A stretch of DNA of 64,000 nucleotides from Alistipes onderdonkii (GTDB taxonomy: Bacteria > Bacteroidota > Bacteroidia > Bacteroidales > Rikenellaceae). The notes beneath the pieces are model-generated. The model saw only the letters and a list, made by a program, of their open reading frames with translations, did no database searches and was not told where the DNA came from. Made by a program: the position numbers and the translations under genes. The DNA lies in assembly GCF_025145285.1 (NCBI RefSeq), contig NZ_CP102251.1, forward strand, positions 3,534,001 through 3,598,000. The letters are read 5' to 3'. This document shows positions 46,114-55,373 of the stretch, piece by piece (within the stretch, counting starts at the first letter, position 1; every line of letters begins with the position of its first letter).

Positions 46114-47699
46114 TGTTCACGATCCGAGGAATCCCGACGGCGGGGATCGCCGTCGGGACGGCGTTCGTGCTGCAACGCCGCGCATCCGCCGCTGCTACGG
46201 CCGCGGCAGGCGACCCCGTGGCCGAGGCCGGGCGGTTCCATGCGGCGCTGGAGCGTGCGAAGGCGGAGCTGTCCGCACTGGCGGAAGGGGAGGCTGTTTT
46301 CGCCGCCCATCTGGAGATGGCCGGCGACCCGATGCTCGCCGGGCTGGTCGAGGGGAGGATTGCGGAAAAGCACCTGTCCGCCGAGCAGGCGCTCGGAGAA
46401 GCCTGCGAAGAGGTGTGCGGCATGTTCGCGGCGCTCGACGACGACTACCTGCGCGGACGTACCGACGATGTGCGGGACGTATGTGCGCGTATCGGCCGCA
46501 TCCTGTCGGGCGAAACCGCCCACGATCCCTTTGCCGGGCTGGCTCCCGGGACGATCGTGGTGGCCGACGAGCTGGCGCCTTCGGATACGGCACAGATGGA
46601 TTTCAGCAGGGTCGCCGGATTGGTGACGGCGCACGGAAGCGTGACGAGCCATGTCGCGATCATCGCCCGGAACAAGGGCATCGCGGCGCTGGTCGGCGTT
46701 GCCGGGTGCATGCGGCAGGTCAGAACCGGCGACCGGCTGATAATCGACGGGGAGCGGGGCGAACTGATCGTCGACCCCGATCCGGCTACCGGACGCAAAT
46801 ACGCCGCGCGGCTCGAATCGCTGCGCCAGGATGCGTTCCGCTGCGCGGCGGATGCACAGGCGCCCGCCGGGCGGCGGATCACGGTGCTGGGCAATGCCGC
46901 GAACGTCGACGAAGTGCGACGCGCGCTCGATGCAGGCGCCGAGGGCATCGGACTTTTCCGGAGCGAGTTCCTCTACATGCAGGGCCCGGCGCTTCCCGAC
47001 GAAGAGACGCAGTTTGCGGCATACCGTGCCGCGGCGGAGCTTTGCGGGGCACGTCCGCTGACTGTACGGACACTTGATATAGGCGGGGATAAAGAATTGC
47101 CCTACATGCACTTCGAGCCGGAGGAAAACCCGTTTCTGGGATGGCGTGCGATCCGGGTTTCGCTGGCCATGCCGGAGCTGTTCCGCACCCAGCTGCGGGC
47201 ATTGCTGCGCGCGAGCGCATTCGGCAACGTGCGGGTGATGTTCCCGATGATAGCTTCGGTCGGGGAGTTCCGCGCCGCCAAAGCGGTTGTCGAGACCTGC
47301 ATGGCGGAACTCGACGCAGAAGGGGTTGCCTACGACCGCGACATAGCGCTGGGGGTGATGATCGAGACCCCGGCCGCCGTATTCATCGCCGACGAACTGG
47401 CTGCCCGGGCGCGGTTTTTCAGCATCGGCACCAACGACCTGACGCAGTACGTGATGGCTGCCGACCGCGGAAATCCCCGCGTAGCCTACCTTTGCGACGC
47501 ATTCGACCCGGCCGTGCAACGCAGCATCGGCATGGTACTCGACGCCGCGCACCGGGCGGGTATCGAAGCCGGGATGTGCGGCGAACTGGCCGCCGACCCG
47601 CGCGCCACGCAGCGCCTCGTGGCACTCGGCCTCGGGGAATTCAGCGTCGGCCCCCCGGCCATCGCCCCGTTGAAACACCGTATACGGACTGACAAATAA
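46110..47699 (+). CDS. ptsI: PTS Enzyme I (phosphoenolpyruvate-protein phosphotransferase)
   Basis: The 529-residue cytosolic enzyme takes phosphate from PEP onto His 181 (HGSVTSHVAIIARNKG) and gives it to HPr. The C-terminal PEP-binding barrel has LFRSEFLYM, DIGGDKELPYMHFEPEENPFLGWRAIR, MFPMIASV, FSIGTNDLTQY and the acid GMCGEL. It is slightly shorter than E. coli EI (575), mainly in the N-terminal half. The start overlaps ptsH by four bases. It may serve as the only Enzyme I of the cell. Confidence 0.95.
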   Translation: MMFTIRGIPTAGIAVGTAFVLQRRASAAATAAAGDPVAEAGRFHAALERAKAELSALAEGEAVFAAHLEMAGDPMLAGLVEGRIAEKHLSAEQALGEACEEVCGMFAALDDDYLRGRTDDVRDVCARIGRILSGETAHDPFAGLAPGTIVVADELAPSDTAQMDFSRVAGLVTAHGSVTSHVAIIARNKGIAALVGVAGCMRQVRTGDRLIIDGERGELIVDPDPATGRKYAARLESLRQDAFRCAADAQAPAGRRITVLGNAANVDEVRRALDAGAEGIGLFRSEFLYMQGPALPDEETQFAAYRAAAELCGARPLTVRTLDIGGDKELPYMHFEPEENPFLGWRAIRVSLAMPELFRTQLRALLRASAFGNVRVMFPMIASVGEFRAAKAVVETCMAELDAEGVAYDRDIALGVMIETPAAVFIADELAARARFFSIGTNDLTQYVMAADRGNPRVAYLCDAFDPAVQRSIGMVLDAAHRAGIEAGMCGELAADPRATQRLVALGLGEFSVGPPAIAPLKHRIRTDK

Positions 47700-47703
47700 T
47701 TTT

Positions 47704-47711
47704 TATCTTTA
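47704..47711 (+). promoter_or_regulatory. -7-like element (TATCTTTA) for the esterase gene
   Basis: TATCTTTA differs from TAnnTTTG at the last base and lies 23 bases before the esterase ATG. No terminator separates ptsI from this gene, so read-through from the PTS operon is also possible. Confidence 0.4.
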
Positions 47712-47734
47712 TCCCAACGTCTAAAACTCGAATT

Positions 47735-48583
47735 ATGAAGAAAACAATGCTCCTGCTCTTCGCCCTCATGCTGTCGTCGGCGATTTGTGCGCAGGATTAC
47801 CACGTTGTCCTGTGGGACAACACGACGGCACCCACCTCGAACGGGCTTTCGGGCGACGAGGTCGAATCCAAGCCCGGACAGTGGAAAAACACGCAGACGG
47901 CCGAAATGTGGATTTACAAGGCCGGAGACAATGCCACGGGGCAGGCGCTCGTGTTTTTCCCCGGGGGCGGCTATTCGTCGCTCTCGGTCGGCAACGGACA
48001 TAAGGAGGCCCAGTGGTTCGCCCGGAACGGCATCACGGCCGCGGTGGTGAAATACCGCCTGCCCAACGGCCACAGCGAGGTTCCGCGCAACGATGCCGAC
48101 GAGGCGCTGCGCGTGATGCGTTCGATGGCTGCGGAGCTGAACATCGACCCCGCGAAAGTGGGGGTGTCGGGGACTTCGGCCGGGGGTTACCTCGCCGGGA
48201 GCGTCGGGACGCTTTCGGACGTGAAGCCGGGCTTCATGATCCTCTTCTACCCGGTGATCTCGGCCGACCCGGACAAACGTCACAAGGGGACTTTCGTACA
48301 GCTGCTCGGCGCCGAAGATGCCGACAAACCCCTTGCACAGGAGTTCTCGCTCGAGAAGAAGGTCGATGCCGCCACGCCGCCGACGCTGTTGTTCCATTGC
48401 GACGACGACAAGGTGGTACCGGCCGTGAACAGCGCGCTGTTCTACCAGAAGCTCAAGGAACACGGCATCAAGGCCACGCTGCACATCTATCCGTCGGGCG
48501 GCCACGGCTGGGGCATGAACTCCCGCTTCCGCTATTACGACGACTGGCAGAAAGCCACGCTCGACTGGCTTTCGACGCTCTGA
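47735..48583 (+). CDS. Exported alpha/beta-hydrolase (acetyl-xylan esterase-like)
   Basis: The 282-residue protein has a signal peptide ending SSAICAQ. The fold is that of BD-FAE/axe-type esterases: oxyanion loop FFPGGGYSSLSV, nucleophile GTSAGG, then acid in HCDDDKVVP and His in GGHGWG. Such enzymes remove acyl groups from sugars or short esters in the periplasm. No glycosidase is adjacent, and the PTS operon before it may be only a neighbour. Substrate unknown. Confidence 0.88.
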   Translation: MKKTMLLLFALMLSSAICAQDYHVVLWDNTTAPTSNGLSGDEVESKPGQWKNTQTAEMWIYKAGDNATGQALVFFPGGGYSSLSVGNGHKEAQWFARNGITAAVVKYRLPNGHSEVPRNDADEALRVMRSMAAELNIDPAKVGVSGTSAGGYLAGSVGTLSDVKPGFMILFYPVISADPDKRHKGTFVQLLGAEDADKPLAQEFSLEKKVDAATPPTLLFHCDDDKVVPAVNSALFYQKLKEHGIKATLHIYPSGGHGWGMNSRFRYYDDWQKATLDWLSTL

Positions 48584-48614
48584 TCCCGCGGCGCCTGCGG
48601 CCCCGTGAAACGAT

Positions 48615-48643
48615 AAAAGAGGCTCTGGAAAGAGCCTCTTTTT
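48615..48643. terminator. Bidirectional terminator between esterase and FecR genes
   Basis: AAAAGAGGCTCT and AGAGCCTCTTTT form a stem of about 12 bp with GGAA loop; both strands give a T-run. The two flanking genes converge here. Confidence 0.9.
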
Positions 48644-48739
48644 GTTGTGCGGTTCTGCCGGCATTCCGGTACGCGAGCTGGCGCCGGTGCCGCGTGCGGC
48701 CGATCCCGGGAATCCGGCGGCCGGTATTCCCCGCTGCGC

Positions 48740-49720
48740 TTATTTCTTGCGGTAGATGACCTCGCAATGCTCGCCCGTGAGGTATTCGACGATATTGAGC
48801 ACCTCTTCGAGCGAATTGGAACGCTGGTAATTGAACGTATAGCGTTTGTCGTCGTAGCGTCCCGCCACCGAGAGCCGCACGCCGAAGGTCGTCTCGATGT
48901 GCGAGATGATCTCGTGCAGCGTAGCGTCGGACATCGTCACCAGGTCGTACTGGGTCAGCACGAGGTGCGAAGCGTTAACCTGCGTAATGGCGAGGTTGTC
49001 GTCCGCAGCGTCGTACAGGGCGCGCTGGTCGGGTTGCAGCGTCACCAGGTTGACCCCTGCGGGCGTCTGAAGGCGTACGGAGCCGTGTTCGAGGACGACT
49101 TCGGCCTGCTGCGAACCTTCGTAGGCCTGCATGCAGAAGGAGGTGCCCAGCACGCGCACGCGCAATTTGTCGGTGGACACGACGAACGGGGCGGCTTCGT
49201 CCCGCGCCACCTCGAAGAAGGCCGCACCGGCCAGCTGCACGTTGCGCTGCGTCGGGCCGAAAGCTTCGGGCAGTGTCAGCCTCGTACGGGCGTTGAGCCA
49301 CACGTGCGTCCCGTCGTCAAGCGTGACGGTCGTCACCGCATCGCCCGTGTTCTCGTAAACCCGGTATATTTTGGGTGCCGAAAAGAAAAGCCACGCCGTG
49401 CCGGCGCATACGGCGAGCAGGACGGCAGCAGCGGCCCCCAGCGTCCACCGCACCAGTTTGCGGCGCCTGGCGTATCGCTCCCCGGCGGCGATCTTCCCGA
49501 TCCGGTGGTCGGTGCTGCGCATGAACGATGCGAAGCGCGCCAGGTCGGTGCTCTCCTCGAAGACGCGGCGTGCCCCCCACAGGCTCTTCAGTTCGAAGAA
49601 GTATTTGCGGTGCTCCTCCGACTCCTCCAGCCACGCGAGGAGGTACTTTTCCTCCTGTTCCGAAGTCTCCCCGGCAAAATATTTTTGTATGACTGAGTCC
49701 ATTATAATCGTATCGTCCAT
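48740..49720 (-). CDS. FecR-family anti-sigma factor
   Basis: The 326-residue protein has a cytosolic N-terminal region (1-85) that should hold the sigma factor, one transmembrane helix (about 90-112: WTLGAAAAVLLAVCAGTAWLF), and a periplasmic FecR domain (TVTLDDGTHVWLNARTRLTLPEAF..., EVARDEAAPFVVSTDKLRVRVLGTSF, and a C-terminal secretin-like part DKRYTFNYQRSNSLEEVLNIVEYLTG). FecR receives a signal from a TonB-dependent receptor with an STN domain and releases the sigma. It follows the sigma gene by 40 bases. The SusC protein at 57315 carries an STN domain and is the likely partner. Confidence 0.93.
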   Translation of the reverse strand: MDDTIIMDSVIQKYFAGETSEQEEKYLLAWLEESEEHRKYFFELKSLWGARRVFEESTDLARFASFMRSTDHRIGKIAAGERYARRRKLVRWTLGAAAAVLLAVCAGTAWLFFSAPKIYRVYENTGDAVTTVTLDDGTHVWLNARTRLTLPEAFGPTQRNVQLAGAAFFEVARDEAAPFVVSTDKLRVRVLGTSFCMQAYEGSQQAEVVLEHGSVRLQTPAGVNLVTLQPDQRALYDAADDNLAITQVNASHLVLTQYDLVTMSDATLHEIISHIETTFGVRLSVAGRYDDKRYTFNYQRSNSLEEVLNIVEYLTGEHCEVIYRKK

Positions 49721-49760
49721 TTGTTCTGTGTCCGTTTAGTATACAATCCACGGGAGAAAT

Positions 49761-50378
49761 CTACCCAAGCGGATGGGAATTATTTTGCAAAAAAATGAAA
49801 AACAGCAGCAGAATCAGCTCCGATTTCGACAATTTTGCCCGCAGTTGCCTCAGGGCAAGGTAAATATGGTTTTCGACCGTGCTCTGCGCAATCCCCATCT
49901 GTTCGCTGATCTCGCGGTGGGAGAATCCTTGCAGGTAACTCAGCGAAAAGACCTCGCGGCATTTGACCGGGAGGGCTGCGATCGCCTCGTTGATACTCGT
50001 GCGCAGATCCTGCGAGTAGAGCTTTTCGATGACCGGATTCCGGTCGGGATCGTAATAGGCGTAGCCGATGCTTTCGATACGTTCCTGGTAGTAGGAGCGG
50101 TAACTGCACGCATGGCGGTGCTTGTTGACGTAGTTGACCGACTGGTTGTAGACCGAACGCAGCAGGTAGCCGTAGAGCGACTGTCCCGGGTCGAGCGCCT
50201 CGCGGCGCACCCATACGTTAACGAATACGTCCTGCACGACGTCCTGCGCCCAGTTCCCGTTCAGGAAGAGGCGTGCGTAGGCCGTCAGCGGCGCATAATA
50301 ACGGCCGCACATCTCGTCGAAGGCTTCGCGGCTCCCGGCGCGTATGGCGGATATGAGTTCTGCAGGCTCCATGTTCAT
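49761..50378 (-). CDS. ECF RNA polymerase sigma factor
   Basis: A 205-residue sigma-70 family protein with region 2 (REAFDEMCGRYYAPLTAYARLFL, DVVQDVFVNVW) and region 4 (AIAALPVKCREVFSLSYLQGFSHREISEQMGIAQSTVENHI). This is the Bacteroidota sigma type paired with FecR and SusC/SusD systems. Start ATG at 50378 is favoured; a second ATG at 50372 is also possible. The -7 element ends only 5 bases before it. The last 20 residues are hydrophobic (LILLLFFIFL), a slightly odd tail. Confidence 0.92.
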   Translation of the reverse strand: MNMEPAELISAIRAGSREAFDEMCGRYYAPLTAYARLFLNGNWAQDVVQDVFVNVWVRREALDPGQSLYGYLLRSVYNQSVNYVNKHRHACSYRSYYQERIESIGYAYYDPDRNPVIEKLYSQDLRTSINEAIAALPVKCREVFSLSYLQGFSHREISEQMGIAQSTVENHIYLALRQLRAKLSKSELILLLFFIFLQNNSHPLG

Positions 50379-50383
50379 ATGCA

Positions 50384-50391
50384 CAAAGTTA
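50384..50391 (-). promoter_or_regulatory. -7 element (TAACTTTG) for the sigma/FecR operon
   Basis: Minus-strand TAACTTTG fits TAnnTTTG and lies 5 bases before the sigma ATG, so the mRNA would have almost no leader. Confidence 0.5.
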
Positions 50392-50443
50392 GAAAATATT
50401 TGCAGATTGGCGAGCCCGCCTGCCTTTTTTGTTTTCCGCAGGG

Positions 50444-50480
50444 CAATAAAAACGGCGGCGGGCATGATACCCACCGCCGT
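50444..50480 (-). terminator. Terminator after the GDPD lipoprotein gene
   Basis: ACGGCGGTGGG pairs with CCCGCCGCCGT with one G-U/mismatch, loop of 7, and TTTTTATT follows on the minus strand. It is about 80 bases past the stop codon at 50559. Confidence 0.85.
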
Positions 50481-50558
50481 CGGCTGTCGGTCGCGCCTTC
50501 AGGGAACTGCGGAGTGCCGGGTGAAATCCCCGGGCACAGGCGCACCGCCCTGCGGCAG

Positions 50559-53500
50559 TCAGTTGGCCGACACGAATGTCCTGGTGAGGAGCTCCACGAG
50601 GGTCTCGGGGTTGTTGGTGGTGATGAAATCCATTCCCCATGCGATGCAGGTCATCATGTCCTGCACCGTGTCGACCGTCCATACGTTCGTGACCATGCCG
50701 TTGGCATGTGCCTCCTTGACCCATCCCGGATTGCCCGAATAAGCCGAGAAGCGGTAGTCGATACCCCCGATGCCGTCCTGCCGGACTGCGGCGGGAGCCA
50801 GGTCGCCGTTCAGGTATTGCACCATGGCACCCGGAAGGGCGTTGACGATGCGTTTGCAGGTCGTATAGTCGAAAGCGATGTATTCCACACGGTCGGTCAG
50901 CCCCTTTGCCTTTACGGCCTCGATGACGGCATCCGCCGCACGGGCGTTGTTGGCGGCCGAACTGTGCCTCTTGATTTCGAGGATCAGCTTGGTGTCCGCA
51001 TTTTTCGTGGCCTGCTCCAGGTAATCGTCGAGCGTCGGGAGCTTTTCGCCGTTGGCGAGCGTCAGATCCTTGATCTGGTCGTAATTGACGTTCTCGATCA
51101 CGAGGCTGCTCCCGGGAACGGTGCTGTCGTGGTTGATGACAACCTTGCCGTCGGCCGTGATCCAGACATCGAACTCCGAGCCGTAGATGCCCAGCTCCTG
51201 CGCCTTGGCGAGCGCAGCTACGGAGTTTTGGGCGGCGCCGTCCTTGTGGTAGCCCCTGTGGGCGATCACCCGGGGTTTGGCGACTCGGGCGGGATTATTC
51301 GAATAGGTGAGCTGCGTGATGCCCAGCGGGTATTGGTTCTGGCCGCGCATCAGCACCATCCGGTACCTGCCCGAGGCAAATCCGTTCGGGATGCGCACCG
51401 AAAGCGACTCCGCTGCGGCCGACCCGTCGAGCGTGAAAGCCCCGGCACTGCCGGCGAGCGGTTCGAAGCGGATCCTGTCCCCGGCGGCAAACCCCTTGCC
51501 GTAGAGCGTGTAGGTGTAATCGGCACCCACCTCGCAGCCCGAAAGGTAGAGCAGCCCGGTAATGTTGATCGCGGCGGGCTGCTGGTCGCGTTTGACGGTT
51601 TCCCACAGAGCCTTCACCTTTTCGGCCGTGAGCGGGGCGTCGTAGACGCGTGCGATGGCCACGTCGCCTTTCCAGGCGTTCTGACCCACGGTCGCACTGG
51701 CGTCGACGCCGATGCCGAACCAGTAGCTCGTCGTGGTGGTGGGCGGCACGTAGTTGCCCGGGGCATCCATCGTACCCTTCAGCTCGCCGTCTACGTAGAT
51801 GTAGGTCTTGGCCTCCTGCTTGTTCCATACGCCCACGACGTGGTAATAGCGCCCCGCCTCGGGGTTGATGCCGCTCTTCGTCCATACCCAGCTGGATTTA
51901 CCGGTCGTGCTGACGTTGGGCAGGAAGGTCAGCTCCGTACCCCTGTCGGCCTTGCTGATAAGGAACCCGGTGCCGCCGCTCGACATCGAACTGAACATCT
52001 TCAGCTCGGCCGAACCGTCCGACTTCTCATCCAGCTTGAAGAGCGCCTCGAGCGTGTGCCCGTCGGCGAGCGCATCCTGGAACTGCTTGTTGGCCGAGTA
52101 ATCGGCCTTGTAGAACCCCTCGTTGACGGACGTGCCCGGCGTGTGGTTGAAATGGGCCGCATACCTCGAATAGAGGTCGTTGTAATAGGTCATCATCGCC
52201 GTACCTTCGAGCGCCCGCACGGGCGTTGCCGACGGGGAGTTGTCCATGGCCGAACCGTCGTTGCGGAACACCACGTCGAGCAGGTCGGCCGTCGGAAGGA
52301 GCGGCTCGCCGCCGCTGTCCATGGTCGTGGCGTTCGCCGTTTCCGACCAGTCGGAATCGAGGCTGCCGACCGCCTTGACCTTGGCCCAGTAGGAGGTGTT
52401 GCTCTCCAGGTTGGTCAGCTCCTGCGACGTTGCCGTGGACGCGATGCCGGTCTTGTAGGCATACTCGCTTTCGGGGGCTGAGGCCGAACCTTTCCAGTAG
52501 GCGACCGTGTAGGAAGTCGCATCGGGGACGGCGTTCCATTTGAGCGTCAGCCTGTCGGCCGCCGCTGCGGCGTCGAACGAAACCCCGCCCGGTGCTGCGG
52601 GTTTGGTCGCGGGGGTGATGGCCGTGCAGGTGACGACCACGTTGTCCAGCAGGGCGCGTTTCTCGCTCGTCGAGATCACGATGCGGCAATCGGGCGTCAC
52701 GTTCGTGAGGGTTGCCTCGAACTCGCGGAACCGGGCTTTGGCAGCCGAAATATCCACGGGGTCGGCCGCGGAGACCTCCGTGACCGTGCCGGTGATGGCG
52801 CCCTTTGCGCCGAGCACGGCGCCGCGGACGGCCTTGACGAGGATTTTCCCGGCATCGGCGCCCGAACCGTCGTATTTCTCGCTGTAAGCCTGTGCCGAGA
52901 AGCGCACCTTGACGGTCGCCGCATCGGGCAGGGCGGTCAGTTCGGGGGTGTAAAGCGAGGCGGCCGCACTTCCGGCGCCCATCTTGACATAGCCCGGGCG
53001 GCCTGCGATATTGCCCGACTTGCCCCAGGCCGCAAGGCCCGTGCCCTCGGTGTAGGGCGCAGCCACGCCGCCGCCGCTGAACACGTCGAACTCATTGGCC
53101 GTACAGCGGGTGGCCGAGAACCCCGAAGGATTGTCGCCCGAAGCTGCGGCGTAAGTCCCGCGGTTCGAGCTCGGGGGATAGTAGCCCGCGGCGAAATTGG
53201 CGATGTCGCCGCCGTGGATCACCCTGGAGAAATCTTCCGCCAGGAGGATGTCGCCCGCCTTTGCCGAGCCTGCCGTCGTGGCACCCGCCTGCGGCCCTGC
53301 GGCGGCAGTCGCATATGCGAGCGGGTCGGAGAAGAAATCGTTGGTCTTGTCGTCCACGCAGACGTAGTAGGTCGTGGCGGGGGCCAGTCCCGAGAAGGTG
53401 AAGCGGAAGCGGTTCCCGGCCGTGATGCCGAAGACGTTCGAGGCATTCCAACCGACGACCAGATCCTTGCATTCGGCGTCGCTGTAAAGTTTCACGTGGT

Positions 53501-55358
53501 AGACCTGCGCACTGCTGTTGACACACGCCTGGCCGTCCGCACGGGCCCATTCGACCGTGAGGGTCGAGGAGGTCGCCAGCACTTTCGACACGACGATCCC
53601 GGCCTGTACCGGGGCTATGTCCGTCTTCTGCGACACGGCGGCAGAGTAGTCCGAATCGTAGTCGGGGTTGTTGTAGCGGCACGCCTTGACCTTCGCGTGG
53701 TACTCGGTGCCGGCCTCCAGTTCCTTGAGCAGGTACGAGGCCGAGGTGATGCCCTCCGCTACCGTGGCGTCCTTCTCCTCGGTGCCGTCGGCCCACCATG
53801 CCACCGTATAGGAAGCCGCCCCGGCCACTTCGTCCCATTCGAGGGTCAGCTTGTCGGAATAGACGGCTTCGGCATCGAATTTCACGTTCGCCGGAACGGT
53901 GAGTTTCTCCAGTCTGGTCTCACCGTCGTAAACCACGACGATGTCGTCGAGCAGGTAGCGGGTCTTGTTGGCGCCCGCCTGTGCGGGGTTCGAGGAAAAT
54001 GCGATGCGCGAAGTGGGCGAGAGGCCGTCGAGCGTCACCGTGAAGGTCTCGAACCGACCTACGGCCGACGAGATGTCCACGACTTTCGAAGCCACGGCCG
54101 TGCCTTTCTTGCTCACGGAGTTGTTCGACCCGAACTCGGCGCCCTCGATGGCCTCGACCACGATGTCGCTGCCGTATACGTTTTCGCCTTCGGCATAAGC
54201 GCTCGCCGAGAAACTCACCGTTACGGTCGTGTTCTTGGGCAGGGCCGCCAGCTCGGGCGTATAGAGGATGCCGATGCCGCCGCCACCGCCGCCGCACTTG
54301 ATGTAGCCCGGACGGGTCGAGGTGTTGCCCGACAGCCCCCAGCCTTTCATGCCGACGCTTTCGATGTACTCGGCCGACGTGCCTCCGGTGAATACGTTGA
54401 ACTCCGTCGTCCAGTTGCAGACCGGACGGTCGCCGTCGGCCTGCGGGTTCTCGCCCGTGGCGGGTTCCCACGTCTTGCGGTACTCGGTACCCGATACGGC
54501 GTTGTAACCTGCCGCCGAGCGGACGATGTCGCCGCCGTGGATGAATGCCGCGAAATCCTGCGCCAGCACGATATCTCCGGCCTGTGCCGGGTTATTCTGC
54601 GAGGCTTTGGGCCCGGCCTTGGCCGTGGTCCCGGCGACGACGGGGGTCATGATGTTGCCGAAGCTGGCATTGGTGACCCGGGCGTAGTAGGTCGTTTCGG
54701 GATCGAGCCCCGAGAAGGTGAACCGCACGACGGGATAACCCGCCAGGGCGGTGAAGATGCCTTTGTCCGACGCGAGTTTGCCGTCGGCCAGCCAGCTGAC
54801 ATGCAGCTCGCTGCACGCCTCGTCACGGAACAGTTCGATGTTGTAGAGGCGCGTGGCGTCGGTCGCCGCATCGTCGGTATACGACCACTCGTAGGTGAGC
54901 GTCGACCCCGTTGCGGCATTGAGCGTGAGCTTCGGGTCGAGTTCGAGGATACCCACCGAGGCCATCAGCATGGCCGGCTGCTCGTTTGCCGTGACGTATA
55001 CCCAGTCCGAGGTGGAGGAGTAGGGGAAGTTGGCCCTGACGCGGCCGTAGTATATCCGGTCGGCCGCCAGGTCGGTGAATTCATGGTAGTCGATTGCGTC
55101 CGTGGTCTTGCAGAGCGCTTCGCTGACGGGATTCATCTCCCCGTCGACGAGCTGTACGGTGTACGACGTCGCGCCGCGGATGAAATCCCAGCAGATCGTA
55201 AGCGACGTGGCCCCGTATTCGAGCAGTTTCACGTTCTTCGGGGTCTTGGACTTGTTGGCCCCCGATATTTCCACGCCGTCGTCCTTGCAGGCCGTCAGCG
55301 AGACTGCGGCCGATAGCGAGAAGAGGGCGAACAGAATATATAAAATGCTTTTTTTCAT
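50559..55358 (-). CDS. Giant surface lipoprotein: FN3 repeats, LamG-like domain, glycerophosphodiester phosphodiesterase
   Basis: The 1599-residue protein has a lipoprotein signal (LTAC, Cys 24) followed by KDD, the Bacteroidota export signal for surface lipoproteins. Two large repeats follow: each has a fibronectin type III domain, a second FN3-like domain and a beta-sandwich module with a shared HGGDI...GW...RPGY pattern (about 38-486 and 486-915). Then come an FN3 (915-1010), a LamG/concanavalin-like domain (1015-1255), an IPT-like piece (to 1355) and a C-terminal GDPD enzyme (1358-1599) with HRGYHKDGAAQNS, EFDVWITADGKVVINHD and LEIKRH motifs holding the catalytic His pair, metal residues and Lys. 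GDPD cleaves glycerophosphodiesters to glycerol-3-phosphate and an alcohol. It is transcribed divergently from SusC, downstream of the BACON lipoprotein. Confidence 0.88.
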   Translation of the reverse strand: MKKSILYILFALFSLSAAVSLTACKDDGVEISGANKSKTPKNVKLLEYGATSLTICWDFIRGATSYTVQLVDGEMNPVSEALCKTTDAIDYHEFTDLAADRIYYGRVRANFPYSSTSDWVYVTANEQPAMLMASVGILELDPKLTLNAATGSTLTYEWSYTDDAATDATRLYNIELFRDEACSELHVSWLADGKLASDKGIFTALAGYPVVRFTFSGLDPETTYYARVTNASFGNIMTPVVAGTTAKAGPKASQNNPAQAGDIVLAQDFAAFIHGGDIVRSAAGYNAVSGTEYRKTWEPATGENPQADGDRPVCNWTTEFNVFTGGTSAEYIESVGMKGWGLSGNTSTRPGYIKCGGGGGGIGILYTPELAALPKNTTVTVSFSASAYAEGENVYGSDIVVEAIEGAEFGSNNSVSKKGTAVASKVVDISSAVGRFETFTVTLDGLSPTSRIAFSSNPAQAGANKTRYLLDDIVVVYDGETRLEKLTVPANVKFDAEAVYSDKLTLEWDEVAGAASYTVAWWADGTEEKDATVAEGITSASYLLKELEAGTEYHAKVKACRYNNPDYDSDYSAAVSQKTDIAPVQAGIVVSKVLATSSTLTVEWARADGQACVNSSAQVYHVKLYSDAECKDLVVGWNASNVFGITAGNRFRFTFSGLAPATTYYVCVDDKTNDFFSDPLAYATAAAGPQAGATTAGSAKAGDILLAEDFSRVIHGGDIANFAAGYYPPSSNRGTYAAASGDNPSGFSATRCTANEFDVFSGGGVAAPYTEGTGLAAWGKSGNIAGRPGYVKMGAGSAAASLYTPELTALPDAATVKVRFSAQAYSEKYDGSGADAGKILVKAVRGAVLGAKGAITGTVTEVSAADPVDISAAKARFREFEATLTNVTPDCRIVISTSEKRALLDNVVVTCTAITPATKPAAPGGVSFDAAAAADRLTLKWNAVPDATSYTVAYWKGSASAPESEYAYKTGIASTATSQELTNLESNTSYWAKVKAVGSLDSDWSETANATTMDSGGEPLLPTADLLDVVFRNDGSAMDNSPSATPVRALEGTAMMTYYNDLYSRYAAHFNHTPGTSVNEGFYKADYSANKQFQDALADGHTLEALFKLDEKSDGSAELKMFSSMSSGGTGFLISKADRGTELTFLPNVSTTGKSSWVWTKSGINPEAGRYYHVVGVWNKQEAKTYIYVDGELKGTMDAPGNYVPPTTTTSYWFGIGVDASATVGQNAWKGDVAIARVYDAPLTAEKVKALWETVKRDQQPAAINITGLLYLSGCEVGADYTYTLYGKGFAAGDRIRFEPLAGSAGAFTLDGSAAAESLSVRIPNGFASGRYRMVLMRGQNQYPLGITQLTYSNNPARVAKPRVIAHRGYHKDGAAQNSVAALAKAQELGIYGSEFDVWITADGKVVINHDSTVPGSSLVIENVNYDQIKDLTLANGEKLPTLDDYLEQATKNADTKLILEIKRHSSAANNARAADAVIEAVKAKGLTDRVEYIAFDYTTCKRIVNALPGAMVQYLNGDLAPAAVRQDGIGGIDYRFSAYSGNPGWVKEAHANGMVTNVWTVDTVQDMMTCIAWGMDFITTNNPETLVELLTRTFVSAN

Positions 55359-55373
55359 GATTGTTGTCCGGTT

